In this document: positions 28,701 through 43,700 of the stretch, one piece after another | Layout of the letters: the number at the start of each line of letters is the position of its first letter | How positions within the stretch are numbered: position 1 is the stretch's first letter | Source: Nipponacmea schrenckii | Taxonomy: Eukaryota > Mollusca > Gastropoda > Lottiidae | Assembly: GCA_030562195.1 (NCBI GenBank) | Contig: JAUJPP010000005.1 | Coordinates: forward strand, 23,547,106 to 23,611,105 | Direction: 5' to 3' | DNA: 64,000 bases | Notes under the pieces: model-generated | The model's database searches: none | The model's input: the letters and a program-made list of their open reading frames with translations, nothing else | What the model was told of the DNA's origin: nothing | Translations under genes and position numbers: made by a program

Positions 28701-31700
28701 CAAAGTTTAAATGTCACAAAGAAATAAATTTTATATTTTTGGATAGCTGAAAGTCCCCTCTCTCCATTGATAATTAAATATTTCAGATCGGTGGAAAAGA
28801 AGTGGTTGAAATCGTCTATTTTTTTGTGCATAGGTTTAGGGTTGCCAACCCCCTTAAGGTAGAAGCCTTTAGTCTCGCGAAACAATTAATCTTAAAGTAA
28901 TAAAGCATTTTGTAGTCAGAACAAAAGTATGCGAAATTTCGATCGAATTTGAAAAATCTCTTAAGAAAACAAATTAGACATATTTATTTTGAATAAAACT
29001 GTATACGTTTTTGAACTGCACCTTTTAAAGTATTTACCAGTAGGCAATTATGTACCTGTTAAATTTTAAATTTAGAATGTTGTTATTGTTAGATTGGAGC
29101 AAAGAGATGTTATGATACAAACGAGTGTCTTATACCACAGCTAGGGTCTGGTCCTAACACTCCAAATTCCGGTTCAGGATACTACTCTCTAGCTGATTAT
29201 AAAGAAATCCTTCGCTACGCATCTACAAGACACATAGAAGTTATTCCAGAATTCGATATGCCAGGACATGCACGTGCAGCAATTAAGGCCATGGAAAAAA
29301 GATATAAGAATTTAGTTCAATCAGGTCGAACTGCAGAAGGAGAGGAATACCTCCTTCATGACCCGACAGATATATCAAAATACTGGTCTGTCCAATTCTT
29401 TGATGATAATGCAGTTAGTCCTTGTATAAACTCTACGTACAAGTTTTTAGGGCATGTAATAGACGAAATTATAAAGTTACACAAAGATATCCAACCATTG
29501 AAAATTTATCATTTTGGGGGTGATGAAGTTGGAAAGGGTGCCTGGGTAAATTCTTCAAAATGTCAAGAGTTGAATTCAGGTGAACCAGTTGTCTCTGACG
29601 ACATCAAGGAGAGATTCTTCAAGCAAGTTGCAGATTTAACAGGTATTATTTTTGAATAATTCAACATTATAGTATATGTAATCCGGGAAGTACGACAAAG
29701 ATCTCTTTCTGTTAGATTGCATGTTTTTGTTTATATCTTATATGATTCATTTACAGTATTACAAAATATTGAAAGATTCGAGTTGAAAAAGATCCCAAAA
29801 CTTGGAAGTGAATTTTTTTATAATTCATGCTACTATTTATATATTAACCAAAATTATTAGAAACTTTTGATGTTGCTCAAAGCGCCCACAATTTTTAGAT
29901 TTAGTAAAATACATGCATTTTATAAGCGTTTACGAGTCACCTGTAATGTTCAATGATTAGATGATTTTTAAGGTAAACGAGGATTAACCATGGCGGCATG
30001 GGAAGATGGTATGATGAAAGCTGGTAAACCATTTAATTTTACTGATCCCACATCGAACGATTTTTATGCCTATATTTGGAATAATATATGGGAGTGGGGA
30101 GGTGCTACGCATGCCTACAACTTAGCTAATGCTGGATATAAAGTAAATTGAATTATATTAATGCTCATATATACATGTACGGTGTGTTCCCATTACTCAT
30201 ATTTCCCATCACATTTAAATCAAATTCTGAAAATAGTAAATACCTATAGTATAAATGGAAATGTCCAAGCATTTCAGTAGATGGATTAACAATTAATGAA
30301 CACAATTAATCATTCATTTTCTACAGTTTCTTTAGGGTTTGATATATTCATGTATTTGCTATCCAAAATTCGTTTGATGTTTACTGGCTTCAATCAACTT
30401 TTTGGTTAAATACACGTAACTTTATGAAATGATATCAGTTTAAGGAGGGCTGTCGGTCTACCAATTGATAGAATCCAAGAAACGTGTAACGACATCATGG
30501 AGAATGCGCCAGATGTAGAGAAGAAGGTTGCCTTCCATGACAATATCACAACTACCTGGGTAAATGATGATGCCAGATTTCCCCATCTTTGGAACCATTA
30601 CAACACAGTCGCACCAACAACAAATTAGAGGGATTTCACAGTCGCTTAAACAAAATGTTCACCCATAATCATCCAACTATTTAGATTTTAAGATGTAAAC
30701 AACGAGTTTTTAGGGAAATTGACAATAGGTTGAGACGATTAAAGAACCGGTTGGTCACTCAAGAGAAGACTATTTAGGGAATATTTGGATTCAGTTGGTC
30801 ATTTGACGAAACTTAATTGATTTCATCAAAGTGCTTAAATATGTGCAAATATTTTGTTGTTAATATTAAGTGTTTATATTTTTGAGATTAAGATTAAAGA
30901 ATATTATTGCCTATATACTGTAATGGGTTATGACCATGTCTCTATAGGGGTACAGCTAGTGATTAAAGATGCGCTGAATCATAAATAATTAATTATGGGA
31001 AATGGGAATTGTGAGTAATGGGAGTAAGTGTACATCTATTTAAATGTATAAATGAATAAAAGTATGAATGGTGTTGGAAGATACTAGCTAAATGAAAATC
31101 ATCCTGTATTTGATTATGGAAATTTGACCTGACTAATTTTTATGTGTACTAGTATTTAATTTTCATTATTCAGGTTATAATGTGCCAAGCAACTCATCTT
31201 TATTTTGACCACCCGTATGAGCCCGACCCGGAAGAAAGAGGATATTACTGGGCTCCTAGGTTCACAGACACAAAGAAAACGTTTAGTTTTATGCCTGACG
31301 ACGTGTACCGGAATATTGATTTTACAAGATTCGGTGACCCTCTTGATCCAAAGACATTCTGTAAAGATGAAGAAACATGTCCAACTTTAAAAAAGCCTGA
31401 AAATGTTATTGGTAAGCCAAACGGTTCTGTTCATTAACCTTCTAAATACTTATCTCATTAACACGTAGTAAGTAGCTACACATGACAAAGTGTCATAAAT
31501 TATCTCGTCTATGATAGTATAACTAACTTGGTTAATATTTTGTAGGTTGTGCCCCATTCGTTAGACAGCTCATTAGTTAGACATCTCAGTTGTTAGACCT
31601 GGTTAATTAAGTAAAGGATAATGGCCTCAAACTGTCCATTCTGTAAAAAGAAAGAACAAACGAGTGGCGTAACCGAGTGGCGTTAGCCACGAGGTTGTTC

Positions 31701-34700
31701 TTTCTTTTTTCAGAATGGACAGTTTGAGGCTATTATCTTACTTAAAATACAGTCACAAATATATGAAAACTGTTCACTTAAAACAACACAAATAATGGAT
31801 AGTTTTCTATTAAAAACATTCACAAATATTGAGTAGTCAATCAGGTATCAGTCAGTTTTCAATATGTCTTCAAGTGGAGAGAACATTGTGTTACAACTGA
31901 AAAGGATTTAGAAACGGATAGCATTTAAAGTGATTGTTTGGATATGGAGGAAACTGTGGCAAAGAATATTTTTGAAAAACCAAACTTTGATCTACAGTTT
32001 CGTTATTCAGACATAAGTGATGTTGAAGTTTAAAATAAATCGCCGTTGAAAGGACAATCAAAGAAAACAGAAGCTTCTTGATACAATTATTTATCAGTTT
32101 GGTCTAAATTTCGCGTTGAGAGCAGGGCAGGAACATAGGAACTTACGTACAGGGCCATTATCGCTATTATCAATAGAATACGATAACTAGCATAAGAAGT
32201 ATGTACAATACAAAGAAGTTCAATAGAGATGGTTTGTTGCATAAACGTGTTGATCTTAAAATCACAAGAGCATATGAGAATATTTCTAATCCATCTCAAT
32301 GTCCATTTAAGTTATACGAGCGATATTTACTGTTGAGACCAAAAAATGGTAAAAGCGATGCCTTTTATCTACGTCCGAAACGCAATCCATCTTCTGATGT
32401 CTGGTATTGTGATTCGCCTATCGGTGTCCATGTCCTACAGCAAACAATTTCAAAATTGTGTGAAAAAGCAGGATTTAAAGGTCATTATACTAACCATTTT
32501 CTTCGGGCAACTGCTGCAACCAGACTATATGACGCTGTTGTTGATGAACAGCTCATTGTTGAAAAAACTGGCCATAGGTCAAATGCAGTTACAACTTATA
32601 AAAGGACCAATGATGTTTTGCAAGTTGTGAGATTAGTGAGATTTTAGCTGGTGGAAAAAAAAGCAAAAAGTGACAATAATAGATGTGATTCAGATGAACA
32701 ACCAGAAATTGATTCCAGCAAAGCATCAACTAGTGAAATATGAGGCAGATGACGTCACGTCGATCAGTCGACCTTCTAATGCTACTCTAGTTTTAGTGAA
32801 TTTTATTTACGAAAAGTAGAGAATTCAGTTAGATTTTTATTAGCAGTGTTTTTTCAATACATTCAAGGATAAAGAGGAACTGTAATCAACATCTATACAG
32901 AGATTATCCAAAGGATTTTTAATTTTCTATTTGTGGTATGCCAGCAAAGGCTTTCTTTTTCAAAGATCGCCTTGTTTGGTGACGTCATCTACTTGACGTC
33001 GTAAACATTTTTGTACTTTGTGATTTTTACTTCCAATTTTCACAATGAATGACAGTATTTCGAAGGAACTGAACGATTTCCTGAGTAATTTCTCAGACTC
33101 TGACTTTGATAGCGACAGTGAAATAGACTTTCCACATCTGAATTCTAAAAGATCAAACTATTCAACTCCATCTCGACCGACTAAGACTTTATCGACATCG
33201 ACCAGCATTTTAAGTCTGGAAAGGAAAAACTTTATTTTGAACCATCCAGATTTTAATTTTGACATTGCAGACTATACACATTATACTAAATAATTTTATA
33301 GTTATTTCGTTTAATAAGGAAGAACCCAGTATTCTTTATTCAAGGATGACTCTTTAAATGGCCAAATTTTCAATACTTTTGATTCGTCCTTGTCTTCTTC
33401 TAATCAATTAAGTACTACGTTAACATTTTACAACAAGAAAAATAAACTGCATGTTCAGGGTACAGACTGTTCCAGATGGATCGAGATTGTGTTTTCTAAG
33501 TTTATTCCATCTAATCCTGAAATAAGTGACAATCTGGACAAGATTTCTGTGCCCAGTGTAAGCCAAAAGTTTTCTACTGTCGGAACTCAAACTTGAGAAC
33601 TACAAACTGATTTTCCTTTCTGTACTTCAACTGAAAAATCAAAGTGCGAAGCCGCCATAGAGAAGATGTCAATTGAAATTTTGCGACTCTCGGATCAAAT
33701 CAATGACTTAACCAAGAAACTATATGCGGTCTCAGGTCCGATACCAGTTCCAGTTCCCACTGTTAAACCTACTTAACTATAATTTTGATAAAGTTAATGA
33801 ACTTATAAAGAAGCAAAACCTTAAGAAGTCAACTAAGGCCATTAAGAAAACTCATGATTTTACATGATGAAAGTTATTACGTAAATAAAATAGAAGAATT
33901 TGTTACTTCTAAGTTAAATTCTAATGAAGAATGTTCGATTCCCTACATTAACAAATATGAAGTTTTTAAATAGTTGTCTTCGTTAAATGCATTTCTCAAT
34001 AAAATATTTGTTCCACCCAAGGCCTGTACATCTGGGAGATTCAATCCTTCCCCGAAATCTAATGAAGAATGTTCAATTCCCTACATTAACATAATAATGT
34101 GAAGTTTTTAAACAGTTGTTTTCGTTAAATGCAACCAAAAGTGCTGGTTTAGATAAATTAAATCCCCTATTTCTCAAATATGGTGCTTTTCCGTTAAGTG
34201 GTCCTTTGACACATATATATAATCTATGCATTGATGCAAATATATTTCCTGATAAATTCAAAGAAGCAAAAGATTTACCAATGTATAAATCCGGCGCAAA
34301 ATCTGATCCTTATAATTATAGACCAATTTCTGTATTATCTAGTGTATCTAAACCACTTGAAAGACATTTTTCAAAACATATAAATAATTTCTTAAATAAT
34401 AATAAGTTATTGTTTTCGCACCAATCTGGTTTTAGGTCTAATAGTTCTTGTCAAACAGCTCTGACTAACATAATTTAAAACGTATATGATGCAGTAAATA
34501 ATAATCTTATGGTTGGTTCTATTTTCTTTGATTTTACAAAAGCATTTGATTTGATTTCCCATGAGATAATTATTGAAAAACTAAAACTATACAATTTTTC
34601 GAATGCATAAATAACCTTCATAAATTGTTACTTGTCGAATCGTACTCAGCGTTGTTACGTCAATGGAACTCTTTCGTCTTCTCGCAGTATAAAGTATGGA

Positions 34701-37700
34701 GTACCACAAGGATCAATTTTAGGTCCCTTGTTGTTTAATCTTTATATTAATAATTTGCCATTGCATATTAACTCTAATTGTGATCTTTTTGCGGATGATA
34801 CTACGATTTATACTTCTGGTAAATCGGTTACTGACATACAACTAAAATTGCAAGAAGATACTGATGCAATCTTAAACTGGTGTTAATGATTTTAAAGGAA
34901 ACAAAACCAAATGTATGTTAATTACAACTTCTCACAAAAGAAAATATTTATCAGATTTATCAATTGAACTTAATATTCAATTTATTGAACAAGTTGAAAA
35001 CTTTAAATTACTGGTTGTTACTGTGAATCAAAATCTCTAATGGACTCCGCACGTAAAGTTCGTTGCTAAAATTTTAAATACTAAGTTATTTCAACTGCGA
35101 CAGTTAAGAAAAATCATGCCTGAAAAATATAGATCTAGTTTTTATAAATGTCACTTTCAACCATATTTGGATTATTGTTCAACTATTTGGGATTCGCACG
35201 ACATTGCATCGGCCGGTATTTTACACAGGCAACAAAACATTGCTTTTAAATTAATTCTTGGTTCTAAGTATAATACTGATTTGTCACTATTCTTAAAAGG
35301 ATTAATATTTTTGACATTTAAACCAGGCATAATTTTAATTCGTATAAATTTATGTATAAAACTCTGAACAACTTGTCTCCTTCCTACCATTCAAGCCTCT
35401 TTAACTATAAACAGACGCCTTATTCTAGCATAAATTCAAAACGTGTGGTGCAAAAAACACGAATCAATTTGATTAAACAAAGTATTAAATACAAAGGATC
35501 AATTTTATGGAATGGTCTAGACGAAAATTTTGAATCAGCATCAGATTTTAAGACTTTTCGAAGGATGATTCTTGGTAATCTTTCATTAACATAAGCATAC
35601 TTCCTGTTACACAGGTAGTCTTTTCCCCAACTATAGGCTTACTTGCTGGTGGCTATCTTAACAATTGTGTTTCTCCATGATTTAATGATTTAAGTAATTT
35701 ATTAATTTTATTTTTCCCTTTCTCACAGGTATATCACCACCAACAATTCTATTTTGGCCTAACTTGAACGATTTTGAAAATCTAAATTATTACTGTCGGG
35801 GGATGAGTAAACATCCTTAAAGCTGGTCTTGAGCATGGACAAATCCTACCTCCCCCTCCATAGAAAAATAAGAACATAAAATGGAGTAGGGTGGGGTAGC
35901 CTGCTCGCAGCACATGCACTGACGCTTTGGCAATTCTTTTTTTTTTTTTTTTTTTTGAGAGTATATGTATGTTTTGATGTCTGATCGTCTCATGCAGATG
36001 TACTTGTCTATTCCTTGGTTTTTGTGGTCATGTACTTGATTGCAGAAAGATGAATCTGTCCATTTTATACACATGTACTTGTGTATTTTAAAACTAATTG
36101 TACTTGAAATGATGTATGGTTTTTGCTGTCATGTACTTGATCGCCGGAAAATAAATCTGTCCATTATTTACGCATGTAATTATGTATTTTAAAAAAAAAT
36201 GTACGTTGAAATAATACGTGATTTTTTGCGGTCGTGTGCATGGCCGCGGGAACTATATATTATATCCATTTTATAAACAAATTGTAGGTTGAAAATCTGT
36301 CCATTTCATGCACATGTACTTGTGTATTTTTAAACAAATTGTACGTGGAGTATTGTATATTTATTTTGTGGTCATGTGATTGGTCGCCTGAACATAGATC
36401 TAGTTACAATCAAAACACACTATTAGTCTATAACAGACTTGAAGAACAATGGATGACGTCATAGCTGCATTTTAAGCGTGGATTGAATATAATGGTGTAA
36501 TAGTGTAATGGATTAATCTTAATTAGATTAAGTTACTGGGTAGGAATAGGAACTCAAAATTGAGAGAATATATGTGTTACAATTTTATATATTTATCCTA
36601 AATTACCATGATCCCTGCATCTCAGAGCATGAATAGTGCACTTTACAGACACCATTGCAAGATCATTCCCTCCCTAACAAATTCAAGGTCAGAAGTTGTA
36701 ATTGGAAACAAATTATGACAATAGATTCCTTAAAAGCATGTGGAACCATTTTGATATTGATGGACCCAGAACCAACAACAATCTTGAGGGCTTTCACAGC
36801 CGACTGAACTTTCTTCTGTCACATATTTATCCTAAAATTTATCGATTTATTGAAGTCATTCACTGATAGAACTATAATTTTAGAATATCTAAATGCTTAT
36901 GGACATTTACTTTCCCTGGGATGAGAAACTATGTAAAGTGAAGTGAAGTGTTGATCACAACCATTAACTTTCTGTTAAAATATATATTTCAAGTTGTATT
37001 GATTTCTCTACTGATTATCTAATCCTATCTGGATTATTCCATGTTAAAGTCTGAGGTAACAAGCATGAGCAATAATGTGCACTTAACTGTTAAAAGTGTT
37101 GTTTTAAGCTGTCTAACTATTGGCACGTCTAACTAATGGGAGGACACCTATTTTGTATTACTAATCCAATATTAACAGCGTATCTGATTGGTTGGATTAG
37201 ATTTTGATGAATAAATTCTGTATTAGATTGACAAACCTTAAATTAGATTAAATTTGACTCAATTCGTAATACCCAAAATTTAAATAACAGCTATGACGTC
37301 ATCCTTTGTTGTATTTTCCATTCTCTAGTAGAATGAATGAGTGTTGTTTGAACTACTCACTAACTGTCCACTATTTCATTAAAATTGTTCACTAAATGTC
37401 CATTATTTTTTAAAAGTGTCCATTATTTGTTAGTTGTTTGGACCTTCTATCTTTTCTCTGACAAAGCAATTCAATTATATATTCAGTTTTATTTTTCAAC
37501 GTTCCCATTTTATAAAGTGAAATACAGCGTTTTTTTTATATAGGCCTTTGTTAACAATCGCATCTATGTCAGTTTTTTTTCAAAAATTTGTTAAACCTAA
37601 TTGTTGTGGCACTAGAGTTCGATATATATCCTTATTTTCATCTTCTTTTTGCTGTTACTTTGTTATTATCAGATGAAATATCAGAAAAAAGGTCTCTCCG

Positions 37701-40700
37701 TTTTTGAAAATTGGATTGATCATACTAAATATTATCCATTGGCTCGACTTGGGATGTGCTTCTAAAGGTGGATTGAATTATAAATATATCGTTTTCACTT
37801 GATGAATAAATTGTGCATAGAAGACACCTGCAGAGTATATTTGCCACAGTCTAAATCACAATCTGAACCCACATAACTATTAATCAATCAATGAGTTGTT
37901 TAACTTTGTAGGGCTATTATTTATGTAAGATAGAGCACTCAAACTGTCTATTAAGCCAGGGAATGAACGGTCCATTCTCTGACTTTATAGACAGTTTTCG
38001 TACTCTATCCCTTACATAGCCATAGAAAAAAATTTAGATATGCATTTTGATTAAATTATTTCCATGGAGTGTTTTCTGATTACTAATGATTTTTGTATGG
38101 AACTTTTTTGTAGAACCAGTAAGCTGTTAGTAATAGATGTCTTTATTTCATGCTTAAACTAAGCTTAGTTTAGTTTAGTTTAGTTAACAATTTTTTAAAC
38201 CGTAACAATTAAAAACTAAAGCTTGGACATGGACATTTTGCCCCATAGCTTAAAGGCCCTTTCGTACGGTGTTCTCTCAGCCGTTTTGAAAAATTTCAAT
38301 CTTTTGTTTTTAGCTTGAAGTTCTAAGTTGTATATCACACACAGCATTTAGTTTTATTTCATTGTAATGTGCTTGAAATCAAATTTTCTAACTATGCCTT
38401 TACTTAAGTTGTGCACATTAAACATTCCGAGATGTGCATTATTGAAAATAGGCTCTTTTCGATATTATGGCGATATACAATACTTTAAAGCCTGAACTCT
38501 TTTGTATATTCTAGGTATGCAAGGTCATTTATGGAGTGAGACTGTAAGGACACCAGAGGAATTGCAGTATATGGTATTTCCGCGAATTCTAGCTATTGGA
38601 GAGAGGGCATGGCACAAGGCTGACTGGGAGTCTATTGTAGACAAAAATGATAGAGGAGTACAGATTGAAAGAGATTGGGCAAGATTTTCAAAGTCTATAG
38701 GATTGAGATATTTGTTACGATTAGACAGACTTGGAATTAAATACAGAGTGTCACCTCCAGGAGGAATGTACGTAGAATTATTTTTGATCATATTCCTCGC
38801 TAGAATATATCATCGCTTGCCTTATGTTCGACACCACAAATAATTGTTAAGCCATATAGAAATCTAGAACAATGCTGTTGTTCTACGTTTTAAACAATGC
38901 GCTGTGTAAATATCAAACAACGTGAAACTTTTGAGTAACAACATGCTTCGAATTCTGTTTTAATAGTTCTAGTTTGTAAGTTATGCACGACTATTTTAGG
39001 GTGGAAAATATGAAATTAATCACAAATACAGAGTATAATGGTCAAATGGTCCAATATAGTGTGGATAATGGTGTAACATGGTCAGTAGCCGGAGAGAACA
39101 CTTACGTAAACAATTCAGTTTTACTTAAAACAAGGTAAGACAATATAAAGATGGTAAATGAATCCATTTTGCCTGAAAGAACCTTCTTTATATTGACTAC
39201 ATAATTGACGTAATAATATTCGGAAATACTTCCTAAACAGATTTTAAGTAGGTTACCTGTTGAAGTTTTATTGCGAAAGTTAGTTTAAGAATCAGTGTTG
39301 GACTGACGTGCAAATAATGAGAGGACACCTTGGATTAGTGGTGACTGAAGTAAAATACTTAAGTCAACACGATTTGTAGTGAGTTAATGCGAGCCCAGTT
39401 TTTATGTATTCGGTTAACAAGATATTAAAATATAACATGCCAAGAAATGACATATGCGAACGGTTTTTTAGTTTACATAGAAACGTTCATGCTTTGAGGA
39501 TAGATTTGACACCAATGAATGACTAAATAAGTGATTTTGATTTAAGAATCTTATTAAAAAGGATAACAAAAGTGTAACAGTCTGTTTCACCTTAGGATAT
39601 ATTATTATGGTAATCTAGCTCTTCGGGAGATAGCCAAATATGTGTTTAGTGCATTTCATTGGAAGTTATGTGTGGCGAATGCGGTCTGTTAGACTTGGAA
39701 AATATTTTAAGTGATTATTTGACGTAAAGTCTCGTATTTATCAAATATAAATTTGAATTTAAATATACGCTCGAATACTCGTTAACGAACATTTTGTGAA
39801 AATAGACGATCCGCATTTTTTTTTTTATTTGTTTTCTAAATTGACATTAGAATAATCACAATACACTATGATATACATATTATATCTTATAAAATGAATC
39901 AATTTATATTACTATTAAACTTCATGACATTGAGAGGTATCATCGCAAGCACAGAAAACGAATATCAACCTCGAAACTTTACAGATATTTTAAGGTGTTT
40001 ACTCTTTCTTAATTTACGGGATTGTTTAGATTTTCGTGAAAATAGAGAGGCATAATGAAGTGGTACCTTTTAGAGAAACCTTTTTTTTTCATTCCCTAGT
40101 TATTTGTTTAAAGCATTACCATGATCATTCACACTTTATGTTTGACGAATAAAAACAGAATCTGGAAGTGTTTTATATAGAAAGGTACTAACATTAAATA
40201 TAACTGTACTTTTTACAGAAACCAAGTTGATAGTCGAGAAAGTCGCATAATCATCTTACATCCAGGTTTGCATTTACTTACTCAACCAAACAGAAATAGA
40301 TTTATGGTTATGTAAATAGGCAATTTAAATTAGAATGTAGAGCAAAGCTAATGGTTTATGTATATATGTTGGATATTAAGAACAGCCACACAAATTTTGA
40401 ATATTTAAGAAAGTTGTAGTTTATGACAACAACTCATTATATCAATTATCAACTCAAAGACTAGAACCTTTAAAATATCCGCAACTAAATAGTTCTGATA
40501 CTTTTTTTTTCAGTGGAACCACTTCCGGTAGTTGACCAATCAGTGATTGATCAAATAGCAGAGAATTTATCGATTGAATATGAAGTGATGAGTAACTTTG
40601 ACAATAATGCCGATACTTACCTAGCTGAATACACATTGAAAAATGTTGGAGATAAACCTATACCGCTTGGCAATTGGGAAATTTATTTTTACAGTATGGA

Positions 40701-43700
40701 AATGATTGAACCAGAACATATTAAAGGTCACGTTCCCTATGAATTGCCTGGATATGACGTCATAATTCAACACGTAAATGGTGGATTATTCAAATTGACG
40801 CCGACACGAAAGTTTGGTGAATTAAAACCTAGAGTAATAAAAAGATTTCAATTCAGAATTAGTCAGTGGTCAGTAGCAAAGGCTGATGTCATGCCTAACC
40901 TTTATGTAACTGCAGATGGTATGGATAGTAAAATTATCAAGAGTACTGCCGGAGAGAATTTGGACTGGGTTAAAGATTTCAATAGAGTTGAACAATGGAA
41001 AAGGTTTGTATCAATTTTAGTTGATCTGTTGATAATACCTGCAAAATTTATAAAATAATTTCAAAGGCAATTTACAGAGGTTGATTTGAGTCTTCAATGT
41101 ATGTATTTTTATATGCAGGGTCGAGTATCTAGAAAAGCTTCAGGGGTGCTATTCATATAAAATTTAATATTTTAGATAGATGACGCATTGTCAAGAATAA
41201 TATTTACCTTTTCTCGACAATATTCTGACCAATATAATTTATTGATTATTTTAAGGAAGCATATTTGCGGACTGTTATGTAAAAACAAACCAATCAGGAT
41301 TTTAGTATATCATAGCTTAATCATCGAAGTAGTTTTCCTAAAAGGCTTGGTACAAAAGAGTGCAATAATTAGGACTTCGGGCGTGATATGTGCAGGGTTG
41401 CACTTATATACGAAGGGGTTAGAATTGAAAAGACCTAAGTCATACTTAGGTGTTTTCTAAGTAGGGTACCATTCGAAGCAGAAAAGACATATCTACTATT
41501 GTAAATAATAGATTAGGTGCTAGGGGTAGATAATGAGGCTACATACCACTTTAAATATTAATATTCAGTGTAAAATTAACCTAAATCTGACTTAGGTTGT
41601 TTAAATCCTAAATGGTGTTGACTTAAACTGTTTTAACTCTAAACTCTTTAAAAAGGAGGACATAAAGGTCTAGTCTGTCGTATGCATGTTTAGCCATGAC
41701 TTTTTTTTTCTAAGCATTTTACACCATTTTCACTTTAATTGGGTAAGTACATTTCAATCAATTAATATTTTGTCATAAATACAAGTTCAATTTGTCATTT
41801 TAAGATAATTTTCTACATATTTTAATTCAAAATCTTGACAAAATACCTCAAAATAGTCTTTATGACTTAGGTTGTTTTAACACTTAGAGGAACTGTGTTA
41901 CTCTAACAGCACTCGAACTACATAGACTAAAATGTCTTGGGTATGCAATGTCAAGAAGCAAAAACGTGCAAATGGTGAATAATATATTGGATATAAAGGA
42001 AAGTCTGTTCCTGGAAAATCATTATATCTAGGAACTGCAGACGCAAATGTTTTGAGACGTATGGTGAAGATAATATGAGATGTATATTCTCGTATTTCTA
42101 TAGTCTTGGTGATCGTCACTTACAGGACCAATACTTACATAATTTGATAGACAGAACTAATATAAGAAAAAAATTGGAATTAGAAAACAAGATGATGTTA
42201 GAGACAGATTGTGCCCACTTAATTATTTTGTCAACTAAAATCTGGCGACCGAGTCCAAGATTGTCAAGGATGCTTCCTTCAAGTGCACATGATTGACAGA
42301 TCACGTATACGACGTTTGATGAGCTCACCGAATGACCAAAATACCACGCCATTCGACAGAAGAGGTAAAAACACCACACCAACCAAAGTGAGTGAAGCGG
42401 TCCTTAAGAAAATGAAGAATCACATTGAATCGTTTAAACCTCATAAGTCTCATTATTTTTACAAGGATAATCCCAGACGTTGTTATTTACAATCTCATCT
42501 GAATATAACAAGAATGTGGAGATCATTATTAGAGATCGAGGAGCCTGAAGTATTTTTGAAGATGAAGGCTACGAGTGAAAAGTACAACTTGAAAGAATGG
42601 ATTTATCGCAAGGTTTTTGTGGAAGAATATAATATATCATTTAGGTATCCATGAACCGACACTTGTGGCACATGTGATCTATTTGAAGCTAGGATTGTTG
42701 CTGCTGGTGGTGACGAAGAAGACAAGAACACAATTATTCTAGAAAGGGATATACATATTGCTGAGGCCGACTTGTCTTATGGGGAAATGGCTAATGACAG
42801 AAAAATCGCTAGAATATCATGGTCAAATTTGTTAAGGGAGTTTAATCAGATACCATGTTCTGCTGATACAATAGACATGTATTCTTTCGACTATCAACAA
42901 AATTTAATGCTACCCAATCTTACACATGGTGAAATGTACTATTAGTCGACAACTAAACGTTTTTATACGCCCACAAGGAAATATGGACGTATATTGCAGT
43001 CGCCCCTGTCCGTCCGTCCGTCCGTCGGTCCGTCCACATTTGTTGTATCCACGATAGAGGCTACAGTTTTTATCCGATCTTAATGAAACTTGGTATACAT
43101 GTATATATTGATGATATCTCGGTCAAGTTCGAAAATGGAAATTATCGCATGAACGGTTTTTGAGTTATTGTACTTGACTTAGTAAAAACGCGTCAAATTT
43201 GGGTTGTATCCACAATAGAGGCTACAGTTTTTATCCGATCTTAAACTTGGTATACATGTATATATTGATGATATCTCGGTCAAGTTCGAAAATGGAAATT
43301 TTCGCATGAACGGTTTTTGAGTTATTGCCCTTGACTTAGCAAAAACGCGTCAAATTTGGGTTGTATCCACAATACAGGCTACAGTTTTTATCCGATCTTA
43401 ATGAAACTTGGTATACATGTATATATTGATGATATCTCGGTCAAGTTCGAAAATGGAAATTATCGCATGAACGGTTTTTGAGTTATTGCACTTGACTTAG
43501 TAAAACGCGTCAAATTTGGGTTGTATCCACAATAGAGGCTACAGTTTTTATCCGATCTTAATGAAACTTGGTATACATGTATATATTGATGATATCTCGG
43601 TCAAGTTCGAAAATGGAAATCATCGCATGCACGTTTTTTGAGTTATTGCACTTGACTTAGTAAAAACGCGTCAAATTTGGGTTGTATCCACAATAGAGGC

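Larger units (their letters stand above)
31543..37150. mobile_element. 5.6 kb TIR-bounded composite element
   Basis: Left end 'taggttgtgccccattcgtt' pairs with the reverse complement of the right end ('taggtgtcctcccattagtt') over about 45 bp. TTTTG flanks both ends directly (31538-31542 and 37151-37155), a candidate target duplication. Inside are an inverted hairpin (31618-31740), a tyrosine-recombinase fragment, a LINE and a MULE scrap, so it is probably an old element that received later insertions. All in intron 7. Confidence 0.55.

Noticed and set aside
38160..38195. 'tttagtttagtttag' run as a telomere-like repeat
   Set aside because: Only three to four short units inside an intron; ordinary microsatellite.
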